Shown here piece after piece: positions 37,401-48,499 of a stretch of 64,000 nucleotides of DNA; within the stretch, counting starts at the first letter, position 1, and each line of letters opens with the position of its first letter. The position numbers were made by a program, and so were the translations under genes. Source of the stretch: Juglans regia (taxonomy: Eukaryota; Streptophyta; Magnoliopsida; Fagales; Juglandaceae); NCBI RefSeq assembly GCF_001411555.2, contig NC_049905.1, positions 17,350,097 through 17,414,096 of the forward strand, read 5' to 3'. The notes below the pieces were generated by a model. It had not been told where the DNA came from and ran no database searches. It saw only the letters and a program-made list of their open reading frames with translations.

Positions 37401-40400
37401 CAAACTGAGTAACCACAAGGCTCATGATAAAATTGGTGAAGTTGAACCATATCATTATGAATAATTCTATTTGAAGGCCTTTACACCACACATCATCCAC
37501 GTGGCATAATTTGATTTGGGACATAAGTTTTAAAATTTGAATTTTGCAAATCAAATTATGCCATGTGGATAATGTATGGTGTAAAGACCTTCAAATAGAA
37601 CTACTATATTATTATAATGTGTTGCAATCCACAAAAAGAAAAAAATAAATAAAAGACAGGAGAAATTGTGAATTGAAGAAAGAAACACTAGTATATCAGT
37701 AAGACAGTTCTAAAATTTTGTTACAGATAATATACAATTAGTTTGTTGCACACTTAATTATTGCTTCCTTTTATAGTTTATTCAATTCTTTTACCCCTTG
37801 CGAAGAGACTTGAACTTCTGAAACATATGACGTTTGCGATAACATTGTTAAACAAAATGATCGATCCTACAGAGAATTTTAATCTAATAAAAAACTTACG
37901 AGTAATGCTAGGTAAAAGTCCCAAATAGACAAGTCCCGTGTAGGCCCTTTATAAAAAAGTGGGTCCCACTAAAAAAGAATGGTTTTTTTTTTTTACATTT
38001 TTTCAAGGTGGGGTCCACTTTTTACAAAGGCTTGCACGGGGCTTGTTTATTTGGAGCTTGTACAAATCATTTCTCAAAACTTAAAGGCCAGATAAAGATT
38101 AGCCTTCCTGTAAGCTGCTATTTAAGTGAACTGTTAGCTCAGCTGTGATATTTTACACTGGATCATGTAGAAGACAGACTAAAATGCATTGACAAGCACA
38201 ATGATCCTCCATAGTCCACTGGGGGTCGCTCCTAAATGTGATCCTAATGATAATGAAGATTTAGCAAAAAGCTATAATCACTCCCCACGGTGGAACTCGT
38301 ATAAGATATTTAAATCATCAGTTTACCCCGATGATCATTTAATTACTCAAATCCAAATTCCATGCAGTTAGACCTTAATCAAGTGCAACAAATTTCCTTA
38401 TAATTAGAAGTTTAAAATTAAATTTTGTGTCGAGGGTTAAATGATGTTACTTTCTTGATCCAAAGGAAAGTAATATATATTTCTGTATTTCTACTGAATT
38501 TCCTGAAGCATTTGTACTGTTCACTGTGCCAGTTATGTAAAAGATGTAGATTCTTGTCTTTTCCTTTACTTGTTCAGAACTTTTACAGGTATCAGGTTAA
38601 ATGTTAGGGCAAGATTGTGAATGTGACTATTTGATTGGGTTTTTCTGAGTCAACTAGGAGATGGATTAAATCCTATTTTGTTAGGCACCAAAATAATGCC
38701 TACTTCAGTGTGATAGCTTGAGATAGAGGCAAGGAAGGAACCTTTCCCAAAACCAAAGGAACGAGAAGAGTGAAAATAAGACTCCAAAATAGCTCCCCTG
38801 TTGGAATGGATACACCAAAACCATCAGCAAAAACATTTGAGATCCAAAATGGCACCTGCATTGTAAGATAAACATTATCATGCTATTCCAGCAAAAAGAC
38901 AGAAATGAAACCCAAAAAATATACAAACAGAAAAATATTGCAGATCCACTGTATATCTGAGTAACCGATATTTTTGTATTTCTAGCAGTGAAAGCAGATT
39001 CTATGGGAGTTCATCTAAGAACAAACACAAATTTCTTGCAAGGAAAATATGTATGTGTAGTAGAAAAGGTCTAGTGAAAAAGTATGAACTACTTTTCATC
39101 TATTTTCTCGAGCATAGGCAAGAGAATGATGCTTAGACGAATAATAACAGCAAAATAGTGCAGATAAAGTCGTAGTAAACTTCTTTCATTATCTGGCAGG
39201 CATTCCGTTAGATGAACCATAAATTTTAGCATTAAGTTTTATTGTTTAAAAGAATAAATAGAGTGATAAACATAAATTCTAATGGTTCATCAATAAATAC
39301 ATGTAATAAATCATACCTCTTCTCTTACTAATGAAATGCCTGAGGTCCAATTGTACAAAAATAGCTTAAAACAAAGATAAACCAAAAAAGAATAAAGCAT
39401 AAAAGCTGAAAAAGAAAAGTTCAAGAAACTTTCTACTTAGCATAACATGTCTCAATGCCAGCAATTATAAAAAAAACATTCACAACATGAATAAGGGATA
39501 TAAATACATACATATTAAAAAACAGAAAGCAATATATTCTGGAAAATTTATGTTATAACGAAATAACCAGGAACAAGTTCTGAGGATATCATCTAGATCA
39601 ACATATTGCAATTACAAAATTTGACCATTTGTATCTAGCTTTCAAGGACACATAAATAGAATCACCAACAAATGAAGAGAGCAAGGAAAATCTGACCTAT
39701 GGTAGGACTACTAGCCAACAAGCAAGGGTAATGTAAACAAGCTTTCTCTTTGGCCTAGAAACGAAATTGCTACTTGTGTCTGCAATTTTCCCCTTTCCAC
39801 AGAAGGACATGATCAGAAAAAGTTTTAGGAATGGAATATCACCACAAATGTCACTGTTTGGACTGTAACCAGTACATTAATCCTACGTGCATAATGATGA
39901 TGAAAAATTAGCTGAGTCTTTTCTTATCGAAATGAAAGTTACCATTATACTAATACAATAAACCACATTAGATCATAATGGAAGCTAAAATAATCTTGAA
40001 GTCAATATACAATAGAACTTGCATTCATTCTTCTTCCCTCCAATGCTTTCTTGAATTATAGACATGAAAGAAAGATGAATAAATTAATCATAAGAAGTAC
40101 AGAGCATATTTAGTATAGGTACTAAGTGGGCCAAAAAAGAATAGTAGATAGTAGGAAGGATAGTTTAAACTTACTGTTAAAATGGCCAATAGGTTAGATA
40201 TCACAGTCATTGCAAGAGCAAGAGCGGAGTTCCCACCGACAAGCTGCAATCATATAATGTTTAACCTCCTAAAGCATATAACATAATTTTTTCTAAAAGC
40301 ACTATAGGAAAGTAAAAATGGAAACCTGTGTCAGTGCAACTCCACTAGATAATGTTGTTGGCATACAACTAAAAATCGCCAATCCTGTTCCAAGAAGCTT

Positions 40401-43077
40401 CACAATCAGTAACTTTGCCCAAAAAATTTCTATTTCAGTTAAATATTCATTCTTTTATATGGTTCATAGAGAGAAAGAAAAAACTAGAAAGTGGCTTTTG
40501 TTTTCAGCCAGCATGCCTGTTACAAACTCCTGAGGTGTGAGCTGAACTTGCAAAATCAGCCTGGAGAATAAGGGGCTAACCAACAGAATAGAAACCTGGA
40601 CAATCAAGTACAACAGTTAATTGCACATGCCATTAGAAATAGCAACATATGTCTTCTCATCTATCAACATGATTGGGAAGAACTGAAGAAGCATTCAGGC
40701 CACTATCGGCTAAAAGTTTTGAGGCCTCATAGAAATTGTGTCTCCATACAAATTCTAAAGATCAGTACTTATTACAAACATAGGCAACAAGTTACCAGCT
40801 TTCTATATGGTTGGAAAATGAATGTTTATAACCATAGCTCATGATCAGAGCATCAAATGGAAGCAATGACCTTTTTTGTCCCACTGAAAACCTAAGGTAC
40901 TCTCAAAACGAATTAATCCCTCAGTCCCTGCTTTACCAGAAGATATAATTCTTGGAGATATTGAAAGAATAATAAGGGAACCACAGATCATATTATTCAA
41001 TGTCCCAAGTTTATTTACTTAAAAAATGAAATTTACTACGAGCCGTTTCAAGCTGAAGTGATTTTACATTAAAAAAGTTGAGAACTAAATAAACAAAAGA
41101 ATGCATTGAAACAAGAAAATGTGCTTTAAAAAAGGCAACCTTACAAACTTGAATTTGTGTAGGAAATGCACTCTATCCACAAATTTCAGTATAGAAAAGT
41201 CATTTCAGTTTGTGAAAACAATCTTAGTAATGCTTTCACTTAGAAAAGTAGATAATCAGAACAAGAACACATTATGAAAATTCATGGTAATGGTTTCAAA
41301 TATTTGTTAAGATAAAATTAAGACTGATCAGATGATAATTGGCATAAAATTCTCCTAATCAATCAAAAATTTCTGAAGATGGAAATTGACTAGGGTTTGC
41401 AAATATTTTCATGTCATTAAATATTTGAACTGGATAAAAGGCATGAGGGGAAGAACTCGAATGTAAAGAAGGCTCGTAAAAATTTTGTGATCATACCAGC
41501 CCAAATATTCCGGCTGGCCATGCTTCTGCAACTGCTCGAAATTCCCCACCCCGTAACCTCAGCCCTAAAATATTCAAGAGGAGTTCAGGGAAGGCAAGAA
41601 ACAGACATGTAAATATACAAACCATGATGAACAGAACTGCACCTGAGATAAAGAAAATTCCGCAAGTACTAAATTTTGACAATGAATATTTGTGTGCAAG
41701 ACAGCCAAGAGTCGGATTTGAAAATCCCAAAACTACTCCACTGATTAGAGCTACAATTTAAGTTACAAGATTAGTGAACTGATTGTGAGAAAGAACAGAA
41801 GAATCAGAGAGCAGGATCTTGAGAATCAAAAGATAAATTTCCTTCAACTTCTACAAATATTTTAGTGCTAAAGACAAAAAAAGCAATCAAGCTTCAAAGG
41901 AATATATTACTTACAACATGATACATATCAATCATGATTTTAAATACTGAAATAATAATGACGATGATAATCCTGGTGGTTGGGGCGGGGTGGAAATTTG
42001 ACCAAAAGTACTGAAAATTTGCAGAATATTTGAGTTCAACCAAGTCGGTCCAATATATCAAATGAGACAAGGCACAGATTTCAAAGGCATGCAACAAACA
42101 CCGATTAAGATCACCCTGAGCTAAAAAAAGTTAATCATGCCTAGCACCAATATACAAAAATTCCTTCAATATATCATTTGAGCAAATTGAGATTGTGAAG
42201 CATCAAAGCCATGCAAGAATTTAAATGAGGATGATGTAAATCCCAACCCACTTCATATCAGGAAAATCCATTAAAAATCACCTTCCACTGATAATGAATA
42301 TATGATCATTATTACTCCCTTAAAAATGATCAACATTACCTATAGGAAGGAAGTTAGTCAGAGTAAAATTGAATAATCCTTTTGCAAAGGTTGATACATT
42401 TGCTGATTTCAAAACCTTCTTATGATTACTTCCATCAGAGTTACCCTGTAAAGCAAGTAATACTTTTTCACTTCAAGACAAGATGGTTGGGCATGCCATG
42501 CCAATCATGCCAAATGATAGTATTCCTAGAGAAGCATTCATTTCAATTATGGATTACTAAATTGATTTCAAATACTAAGAATGAACAGAAATGCGCTTGA
42601 AATGATGTACGCATCCTGCAACAAGAAAGCTTCAATCATAATCCTAGCACATACTATTCAATTTTCACTAAGCTCACTTTCATTTTGCTACCCAATTACT
42701 TTTCCAGCCTCAACCTTGTTTCTTGTATCTTGTAGCTCAGCTTGATATTCAACCAATAAAGATGCCTATAGGATTAAACTAATACAACCTATAGTTGTAT
42801 TAATATATACAATTATCCCATTGATAGTTAATCGGTTGACATGGTATTTTGCAACGCCAAAGGATGCAGGTGAGTTTGCAAGCAATAATACTCCAAGCTT
42901 TCAAAAGGCCAATGTGGTTAAGTATAGAGTGATTTTGGAAAGAAAGGAGGAAATATTATTATAATTCCCATAACCTTCTCAATGTTCCGATATTTTGTAA
43001 TGCATAATAACTGCTGAGACAACATTTGAGTCTCAGCGCCAAAACTTTTACACTAAATACTTAAGATTCACCTCAAA

Positions 43078-43113
<36 letters not shown>

Positions 43114-43539
43114 TATACAGTCAAAACAACTTTTTTTCCATCTTTGTGAGTCTCCATTGCTGGAGTGTAAACCTAATCGGGGGGAAACCTGCACTTTATT
43201 ACTAATAAGAACACTAGTTAAATTTCCCAACACAAAGATATTGTACATAGAAGGATGAAAATTAATAAATAAATATTTAAGTCCAATTGCAGCCAAATGT
43301 CAGGCAAAGATGAATGAAGAAATCCAACAAACAGTGGAATTCAAGAAGATGACCTGATTGGAATTCGCAATGGCACGTACAGGCAGTGGAAATGTCCTTA
43401 TGTTAAGCGTGGAAACGAGGGACAAACCGGAAAACAGAGCAGTGTTGGCCAGAAAACTTGGGTTATGACGAGGAAAACACACTGGAAACAAAGGCGGTCT
43501 GCAACCTGGGGCGGTGGTGTTTATAGCTGCTGGCATCAT
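34492..43539 (-). CDS. BASS4: BASS4-type chloroplast sodium/metabolite cotransporter, 14 exons
   Basis: Exons from the 5' end (minus strand): 43539-43354, 42445-42340, 41750-41643, 41564-41497, 40595-40517, 40384-40326, 40243-40175, 38855-38742, 37370-37349, 36469-36402, 35872-35787, 35322-35193, 34798-34697, 34566-34492. Total 1272 nt, 423 residues, with all phases compatible. All introns have AG acceptors; all donors are GT except intron 5 (GC). Residues 1 to about 70 are Ser/Pro/Arg-rich and acid-poor, as for a chloroplast transit peptide. The rest is a multi-pass membrane protein of the bile acid:sodium symporter-like family (SBF-like/YfeH clade): GFSNPTLGCLAHKYSLSKF (111-129), AEAWPAGIFGL (146-156), QEFVTGLAIF, CMPTTLSSGVALTQ (189-202), GGNSALALAMT (205-215), LLVPLVLGK, PWMQVSKSRP, and near the end GLLVLPCVVAHINQ. 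Length and exon content agree with Arabidopsis BASS4 (about 436 residues). The substrate of BASS4 is not known to me. No stops or frameshifts, so it looks functional. Confidence 0.92.
37349..37370 (-). other. BASS4: 22-nt microexon (exon 9) of the BASS4-like gene
   Basis: GTAGTGCGAAATATGTTGAAAG is preceded by TTGACAG and followed by GTAAAA. It encodes VVRNMLK plus the first base of a glycine codon, and joins LVLGK of exon 8 to GLATYIDQN of exon 10 in frame, matching the family order GK-V(I/L)RE-x-x-KG-x-A-x-x-VD. Without it the frame breaks. Confidence 0.85.
37465..37602. mobile_element. Hairpin MITE (family B) in intron 8 of BASS4
   Basis: Two arms of about 54 bp are inverted copies (TTCTATTTGAAGG ... 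CTTTACACCA ... TGGCATAATTTGATTTG) around a loop of about 30 bp. The arms differ at four places, all transitions. It lies 94 bp upstream of the microexon in gene orientation. The target duplication is not clear. Confidence 0.85.
37898..38075. mobile_element. hAT-type MITE (family E) in intron 8 of BASS4
   Basis: Inverted arms of about 65 bp: left GAGTAATGCTAGG...CAAATAGACAAGTCCCGTG...AAAAAAGTGGG, and the right arm is the reverse complement with about 80% identity. It is flanked by an 8-bp AAAACTTA (37890-37897 and 38076-38083). An 8-bp duplication is the mark of the hAT superfamily. Confidence 0.85.
43076..43118. repeat. (ATAC)n/(AT)n microsatellite in intron 1 of BASS4
   Basis: About eight ACAT/ATAC units followed by a short TA run. 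Confidence 0.9.
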
Positions 43540-44284
43540 AATTATTACTGAAAAATGTGGAAGAAGTATGAAAGCTTTCCCGGTGGCAGTTGAAGAATAT
43601 TCAACTGCTTAGAACAAATTCTAGCTTCTGTTTTTTCAAACTATTTCTTGAAGACCCTAATCGCTGTGCAACAATGAAAAAACAAGCTTGTCAGTTTATT
43701 TTAAATTTTAAATTTTATCCTTTTCAGTATATCAACTTTTCTTAATTAAAATTAGTATTTTTAAAAAGAATTAAAAAAATAATACTGATTTAAATTTAAT
43801 TTATAGTTAAATTAAAAAATAATTAATTTTATATCTTTCTATAGACAAATAGTAATTTAAATTGAATCTGAAATCTAACTCTACACTATATTTTATTTAA
43901 TTAAATATTTTAATTAGCATTAGGTCCACTCGTTAAAAAAAAGAGTCTGACCACACATAAAATAAACATTAAAAATATATAATAAATAATTAAAAAAATG
44001 TTATTTATCATTTTACACATTACGATTCAACACATAATTTGTTACTTTTACTCTTTTATTTAAATATAAATATTTACATATCAATATATGTGTGTTTAAA
44101 TAAAAAAAATAAAAATGATTAGTATGTGAGACGATAAGTATAACTTTTCAATTTTTTTCTTGCGATCAAGTCCAACACTTACCTATGATAATTTCATTGA
44201 TAAATGTCTAATTATTTGAAATAATTCGAAGAGAATTGAGACGCAACAATAATTAGTGGAGAAGTGCTTGAATATATAAAAAGA
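43540..44284. promoter_or_regulatory. Upstream region of the BASS4-like gene
   Basis: The likely 5' leader (minus strand) lies at about 43540-43680, with a TTTAAAATTTAAAATAAA stretch at 43690-43715 that could serve as a weak TATA-like region. No classical TATA box is seen, as is common for plastid-protein genes. The rest is AT-rich with nothing that I recognise. Confidence 0.35.
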
Positions 44285-44533
44285 GTAATGCTACATATAA
44301 TTGTAGAGTATGCAAGTGCCGCGTAATCGCTTTAAAAAATAGTGGATCAACTATTAAAAAATTTATTTATTTTCATATGAATTCCATATTAAAAGTTTTA
44401 TGTACAGTCACTTTTATATATTTTTTGTACATTTTATTAATATGATTGACTGTATTATTTTTTTAATATAAAATAACTACTTTAACCAATCATAATACCC
44501 AAAAATTATTATATATAGCAGAATTTATTTTAT
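44285..44533. mobile_element. MITE family D, worn copy
   Basis: It starts AGTAATGCTACATATAATTG and ends with ATTATATATAGCAGAATTT, imperfect inverted termini. The internal CGTAATCGCTTTAAAAAATAG is shared with the intact copy at 47276-47442. Confidence 0.55.
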
Positions 44534-45736
44534 ATTTATTTAATTTTCTTTAAAAAAAATTACACAATTTTTTAGCGGTAAGGTATCATCAAGGGACCGA
44601 ACAAGAGTTACTAGTGCATCCTACGTAGGACACGTGATCAAGGGGTGACCAAATAAATACGTGAAAGGACTTGTATGGTCTTATTTTCAGGTCTTATCAG
44701 GAGGGCACTGTACCATCAATCTCACTCAGACCTGCCCTTATAGTGTGGGACCCTTCCTCACAAACAACCAAACAAAAATAAAGAGAAAATGAAGATTGTT
44801 TACTTTACCATTTCCTTTTCTATAATTTTATTTTTTAATTTAAACTAAATGTCAAATTATATAATTATCACATTAAAGTTAATTATCTTTATGACTTTAA
44901 TCCTCACCAGCTTAATACTTGTTACAGTTTATCCCCTTAAATTGAAAAATATTAATATCATATAATATTAATTGTTTAACTCTAAAAAATATTTTAAGTT
45001 TTAAAAAAATAATAATAAATATAATTTTAAAAACTGAAAGCTTCACACACTCTTTTAAAAAAAGAAGGATCTCTCGTTAAATTTTTTTTTTTTTTTTATG
45101 TAGATTTAAATTTATCTATTATTTTCAAATGAATTACATGAGATTTGATCATATTAAAATTGTAAATATTATTTTTCTTTAAAAAAATCACTTCAGAAAT
45201 AAAGTATTTTTTCCATCGTATATTTTTTCCTGTTTTTGTTTTTTAATTTTGTTTTGGACCAAGATGTAATTGGATTTGTTTTGGGTCATTCTCGGGCCGG
45301 GTTATTATTCCCGAAACTAGGCCGAAGTTGGACCAATTCACCGAGAAATCTGCACCTAAACCGGGCTGAAATGAGTTTGGACTGGGTTCCTATATTCCAT
45401 GCATGGATCTGAGCTCAGTTCAGCTCTGCTAATTTTTGTTATAGGTAAATGGGCCGTAAGGGCCCATAGAAGGCTTCAACCCATGAAGGCGAGCGAGGCA
45501 TCTACGAAAGGCCAGACCATAGTGCAGGCAGGATGAAAAGTCGAAGGAACCTGCTACAGCTATCGAGGATCCTCAAGTAATTTTTTTTAAAATATTTTTT
45601 TAAATCCCTTAAACATTTAAAATTAATTAAAAATTAATTAAAAAATATTTCCTTAATTGTTACGTAAAAAAACAAATCAGTCAGAATCCTCCCAAGCATT
45701 ATTCAAAGTCGAATATGGTCATGTCTCGTTCTCTAC
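44534..45736. other. Intergenic DNA; G-box at about 44630
   Basis: No gene. A GC-richer segment at 44590-44770 includes CACGTG (G-box core) in GGACACGTGATC, about 1.1 kb upstream of the BASS4 start; its role is unknown. A segment at 45280-45540 resembles worn retroelement DNA (GGGCCGGGTTATTATTCCCG). Confidence 0.35.
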
Positions 45737-45971
45737 GGCCTTGTTTATTTTTAATGATGAGATGAGATGAGTTGAGTTGAATTGAGTTGAGATTAAAATT
45801 AAAAAGTTAAATAAAATATTATTAAAATATATTTTTTAATATTATTTTTATTTTAATTAAAAAAAATTAAATTATTTATTTTATTTTGTATTAGGATTTG
45901 ATAAAGTTATAATGATAAGATGAGAGGTTTTCAAAATTTTAAATTTTAGTCTTGAAAGCAAACCAGACCTT
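45737..45971. mobile_element. MITE family A, inverted copy
   Basis: It starts GGCCTTGTTTA and continues with GATGAGATGAGTTGAGTTGA, the reverse complement of the right end of the other copies. It ends AAACCAGACCTTAA. Confidence 0.75.
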
Positions 45972-46054
45972 AATAGCTATGAATAAATGCTTGACCTCGT
46001 CGACCAAGGTCTTTGTTTTCAAGTTGGCATAAAAAACAACTTAAAAGTTACATT

Positions 46055-46360
46055 TGTTGTGAAGTCTCACACGATTTAAAAACAAACTCATCATGAATTT
46101 TATAAGGAATTATCTCACTCTCCCTATTAGGCCTTTTATGGGAAGAAATAAGTTTTTCTATATGATATCAGAGCCAAATAACCTATAACTGATGATGGAC
46201 TTCTGCGACCTACCCACAATGATGATATCGAAAATACCGGCCCACACATGAGGGGGCGTATTGAGAAGTCCCAAACGGCCTAAGAGCAAACTCATCCTGA
46301 ACTTTATAAAGAATTACCTCACTCCTCCTATTAGACTTTTTATAGAGAGAAATATCTACA
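46055..46360 (+). mobile_element. Complete TRIM retrotransposon with perfect target duplication
   Basis: LTR 1 is 46055-46162 (108 bp; TGTTGTGAAGTCTCACAC at its start). LTR 2 is 46259-46360 (102 bp; TATTGAGAAGTCCCAAAC at its start, TCTACA at its end). They are about 75-80% alike. TGATATCAGAGC at 46163-46174 directly follows LTR 1 and is 11 of 12 to the initiator-Met tRNA primer-binding site. A purine tract GAGGGGGCG lies directly before LTR 2. A 5-bp target duplication ACATT is found at 46050-46054 and 46361-46365. The interior of 96 bp has no coding capacity, so it must be mobilised by other elements. Confidence 0.93.
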
Positions 46361-46580
46361 ACATTTACATGATGCTTATTTAGGGAAAATATTTCTAGTG
46401 CTAGAAGGTCCTTCGATCGTCTACGGCAACACTTTTTCCATCAAACTATTTTGATGATAAAAGAACCATAAAGGATAAAGTTTTGCCCCAAATTAAGTTA
46501 AAATAATTGAGAAGTGTTAGTTTTCATTAAAAATAAAAATAAAAATTGAGAAGTGTTAAAGATAAAAAGAGATTACATAA

Positions 46581-46764
46581 GGCCTAATTTAGATAGTAAA
46601 AGTGTTTTATCTCATCTCATCATTATAACTTTTCTAAATTCCAACACAAAATATAATAAACAATTCAACTTTTTTAAATTTTAAAATAATAATAATATTA
46701 AAAAATAATATTCTAATAATATTTTATTTAACTTTTATCTCAACTCACTAACCAAACGACACCT
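46581..46764. mobile_element. MITE family A, copy with TAA flanks
   Basis: Runs from GGCCTAATTTAG to CCAAACGACACC and is flanked on both sides by TAA. Termini GGCCT and (reverse complement) GGTGTCGTTTGG are inverted. TAA duplications and GGCCT-type termini fit PIF/Harbinger (Tourist-like) MITEs. Confidence 0.8.
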
Positions 46765-46770
46765 AAAGTA

Positions 46771-46893
46771 GTAAGTCCACAAAATAACGTAGTTTCATAT
46801 GATTCGTTAAATTTATTTTACAATAAAAATAATTTTACAATCTAACGTACGATATTAAACCACGTCATTTTATGAATTTACTTTTATGTAATT
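46771..46893. mobile_element. MITE family C, copy 1
   Basis: A partly palindromic repeat with GATTCGTTAAATTTATTTTA and a right arm CACGTCATTTTATGAATTTA then CTTTTATGTAATTC. Related copies are at 49990-50126 and 60741-60874. Confidence 0.7.
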
Positions 46894-47267
46894 CTTTTAT
46901 AAATTATATTCTTCTCCTAATAAATTCAGTTGTTAAATTCACATGTGTCACTTGGGCTAAGCATGTGGTCCACTTTGGAGCAAAATTTCATCATGCCCTA
47001 TTGATAAAAATAGTCAATTTGTACTAAACAAAATAATTACAATAATAATCTTTTTGTCATTTATTTCATAACTCCTGAACCCGTAAATCATGAATTGCAT
47101 CTCAAAGCCATGGAATACACAGTAAAGAGTTGTTCACACCCACAAAGACTTGTATCCCTTGATTATGTGGGAAGCACATATTATTTTAATAAAAGGATAC
47201 ATGAAAATAACTTAGTTTTTTTTTTTTAAATGTGCAAGTCACATGCTTAATAGAGACTTGTGATTTT
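46894..47267. other. Intergenic DNA between MITEs
   Basis: No gene or repeat that I recognise. Confidence 0.5.
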
Positions 47268-47275
47268 TTATAAAG

Positions 47276-47442
47276 AGAAAACATATTTGTAATTGTGAAT
47301 TATACAATCGCTGTGTAATCGTTTTGAAAAAAGTGAATAAAACATGGAACACACAAGAAAAAGATTAATTTTTTAATAGTAGACCCCACTCTTTTTTTTT
47401 AAAGCGATTACACACTTCACGGTTGTATGTAGAATTACTCTT
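47276..47442. mobile_element. hAT-type MITE (family D) with perfect 8-bp duplication
   Basis: The left arm contains TGTAATTGTGAATTATACAATCG and the right arm CGATTACACACTTCACGGTTG, ending GTAGAATTACTCTT. The flanks are TTATAAAG at 47268-47275 and 47443-47450, an exact 8-bp target duplication. Confidence 0.85.
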
Positions 47443-47559
47443 TTATAAAGGATTCAGAAGATGTTCTCTGGAAAACCAATTTGAGGGAAAACTATGTCCA
47501 TACATCCGATTAAATTATCCCAAGCTATCTTTAACAAACTAAAATCTCACGCCCTCCAT

Positions 47560-48400
47560 AGAGTGAGTCTCTGGTATACTTGTAGCATGCACCAAGCAGT
47601 TGTGGTCGGGAGTTTATGGCAACTCACATCGGCTGAGGGTTACATCTCTGGCGACAGAAATCGCCAGTAGTCCTAGTATCAGTTGGTGGTGGCCCGTCAG
47701 CCCAAGGGAGCCATGGGGAGATGGGCTCTTGTCGAGTGCACGACAATGTGCACCCAGTGCTCACCTTGCACGGTGTGCACACCCCCGTCATCAAAGATCG
47801 CCTCAGTGGGGGACAGAAACATGCACCCGTTCCACACACTTTGCACGGTGGATGGGGGCCACCGTAGTGTGGACATAAACTGCTGGTAGTCCATGTGGTG
47901 GCAGCCAGCAGGTCAACGGGCCTCGAGTCTCCTGGGTGCAAGACAACGTGCACCCATTGTGCATTATGCATGGCACTGTGCGTGCCATGCACAGTTCAAA
48001 CGTGCATGGGTACTGTGCACTTAAGTGCACTGTACTTTCCTGGCGTATTTACTGTGCATTTAAGTGCACAGTATACTTAAAGTGTACATAGTGCTTACAA
48101 CACAAGTGGCATGGTAATTCATCGCCCAGCCCGTTGGATTTGTGTTTTACGCACAGTGAACAACATGTACACAATATTGTTAACAATAATGGGCGAGGAA
48201 GTGTTCATTTGCCCAATTTTTGCGACGGTGTCGCCAATAAAAATAAGAGTGGAGACATTGAGAATACTTATATGGAGAAATATATAACTGCTCAGTCTGA
48301 GATATTTTGCAGGGCAGAAAATCAATTTTCTCCCACTTCCTTTGTAGAAATTTAGTTAAGATCCCACAAACGGTGCCAAATATTAATTCCAAAAATCGCA
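47560..48400 (-). mobile_element. Gypsy leader fragment with PBS-like site and GTGCAC cluster
   Basis: On the minus strand at about 48370-48392 the sequence TTTGGCACCGTTTGTGGGATC resembles the primer-binding region TTGGCGCCGT-TGTGGGA that begins the internal part of many plant Gypsy elements. Downstream to 47560 the DNA is GC-richer than its surroundings, with seven GTGCAC hexamers in 47735-48069, and no intact gag. The matching LTR should lie above 48392 but appears truncated by the next element. Confidence 0.45.
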
Positions 48401-48499
48401 CAATAGGCCGGAAGGAGAAAAAGAGTCATTCTAGGCCCACCATGCAAATTGGCCTTAGATCGGTATGGTTTGGAGCCCCTGGCAGTAGTCTAGTGTGAT

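Noticed and set aside
40385..40523. Canonical GT donor (TTT|GTAACA) for BASS4 intron 5
   Set aside because: It needs a weak acceptor and replaces the conserved VTG by LLGT; the GC donor restores the family sequence exactly.
43300..43353. Extension of BASS4 exon 1 to the open-frame end
   Set aside because: The CAG|GTCATC donor at 43353 and in-phase joining to exon 2 show that the rest is intron.
47600..48080. Open frames of 60-120 codons on both strands
   Set aside because: They overlap in the GTGCAC-rich block with Cys/His/Pro-rich shadow translations; no family resemblance.
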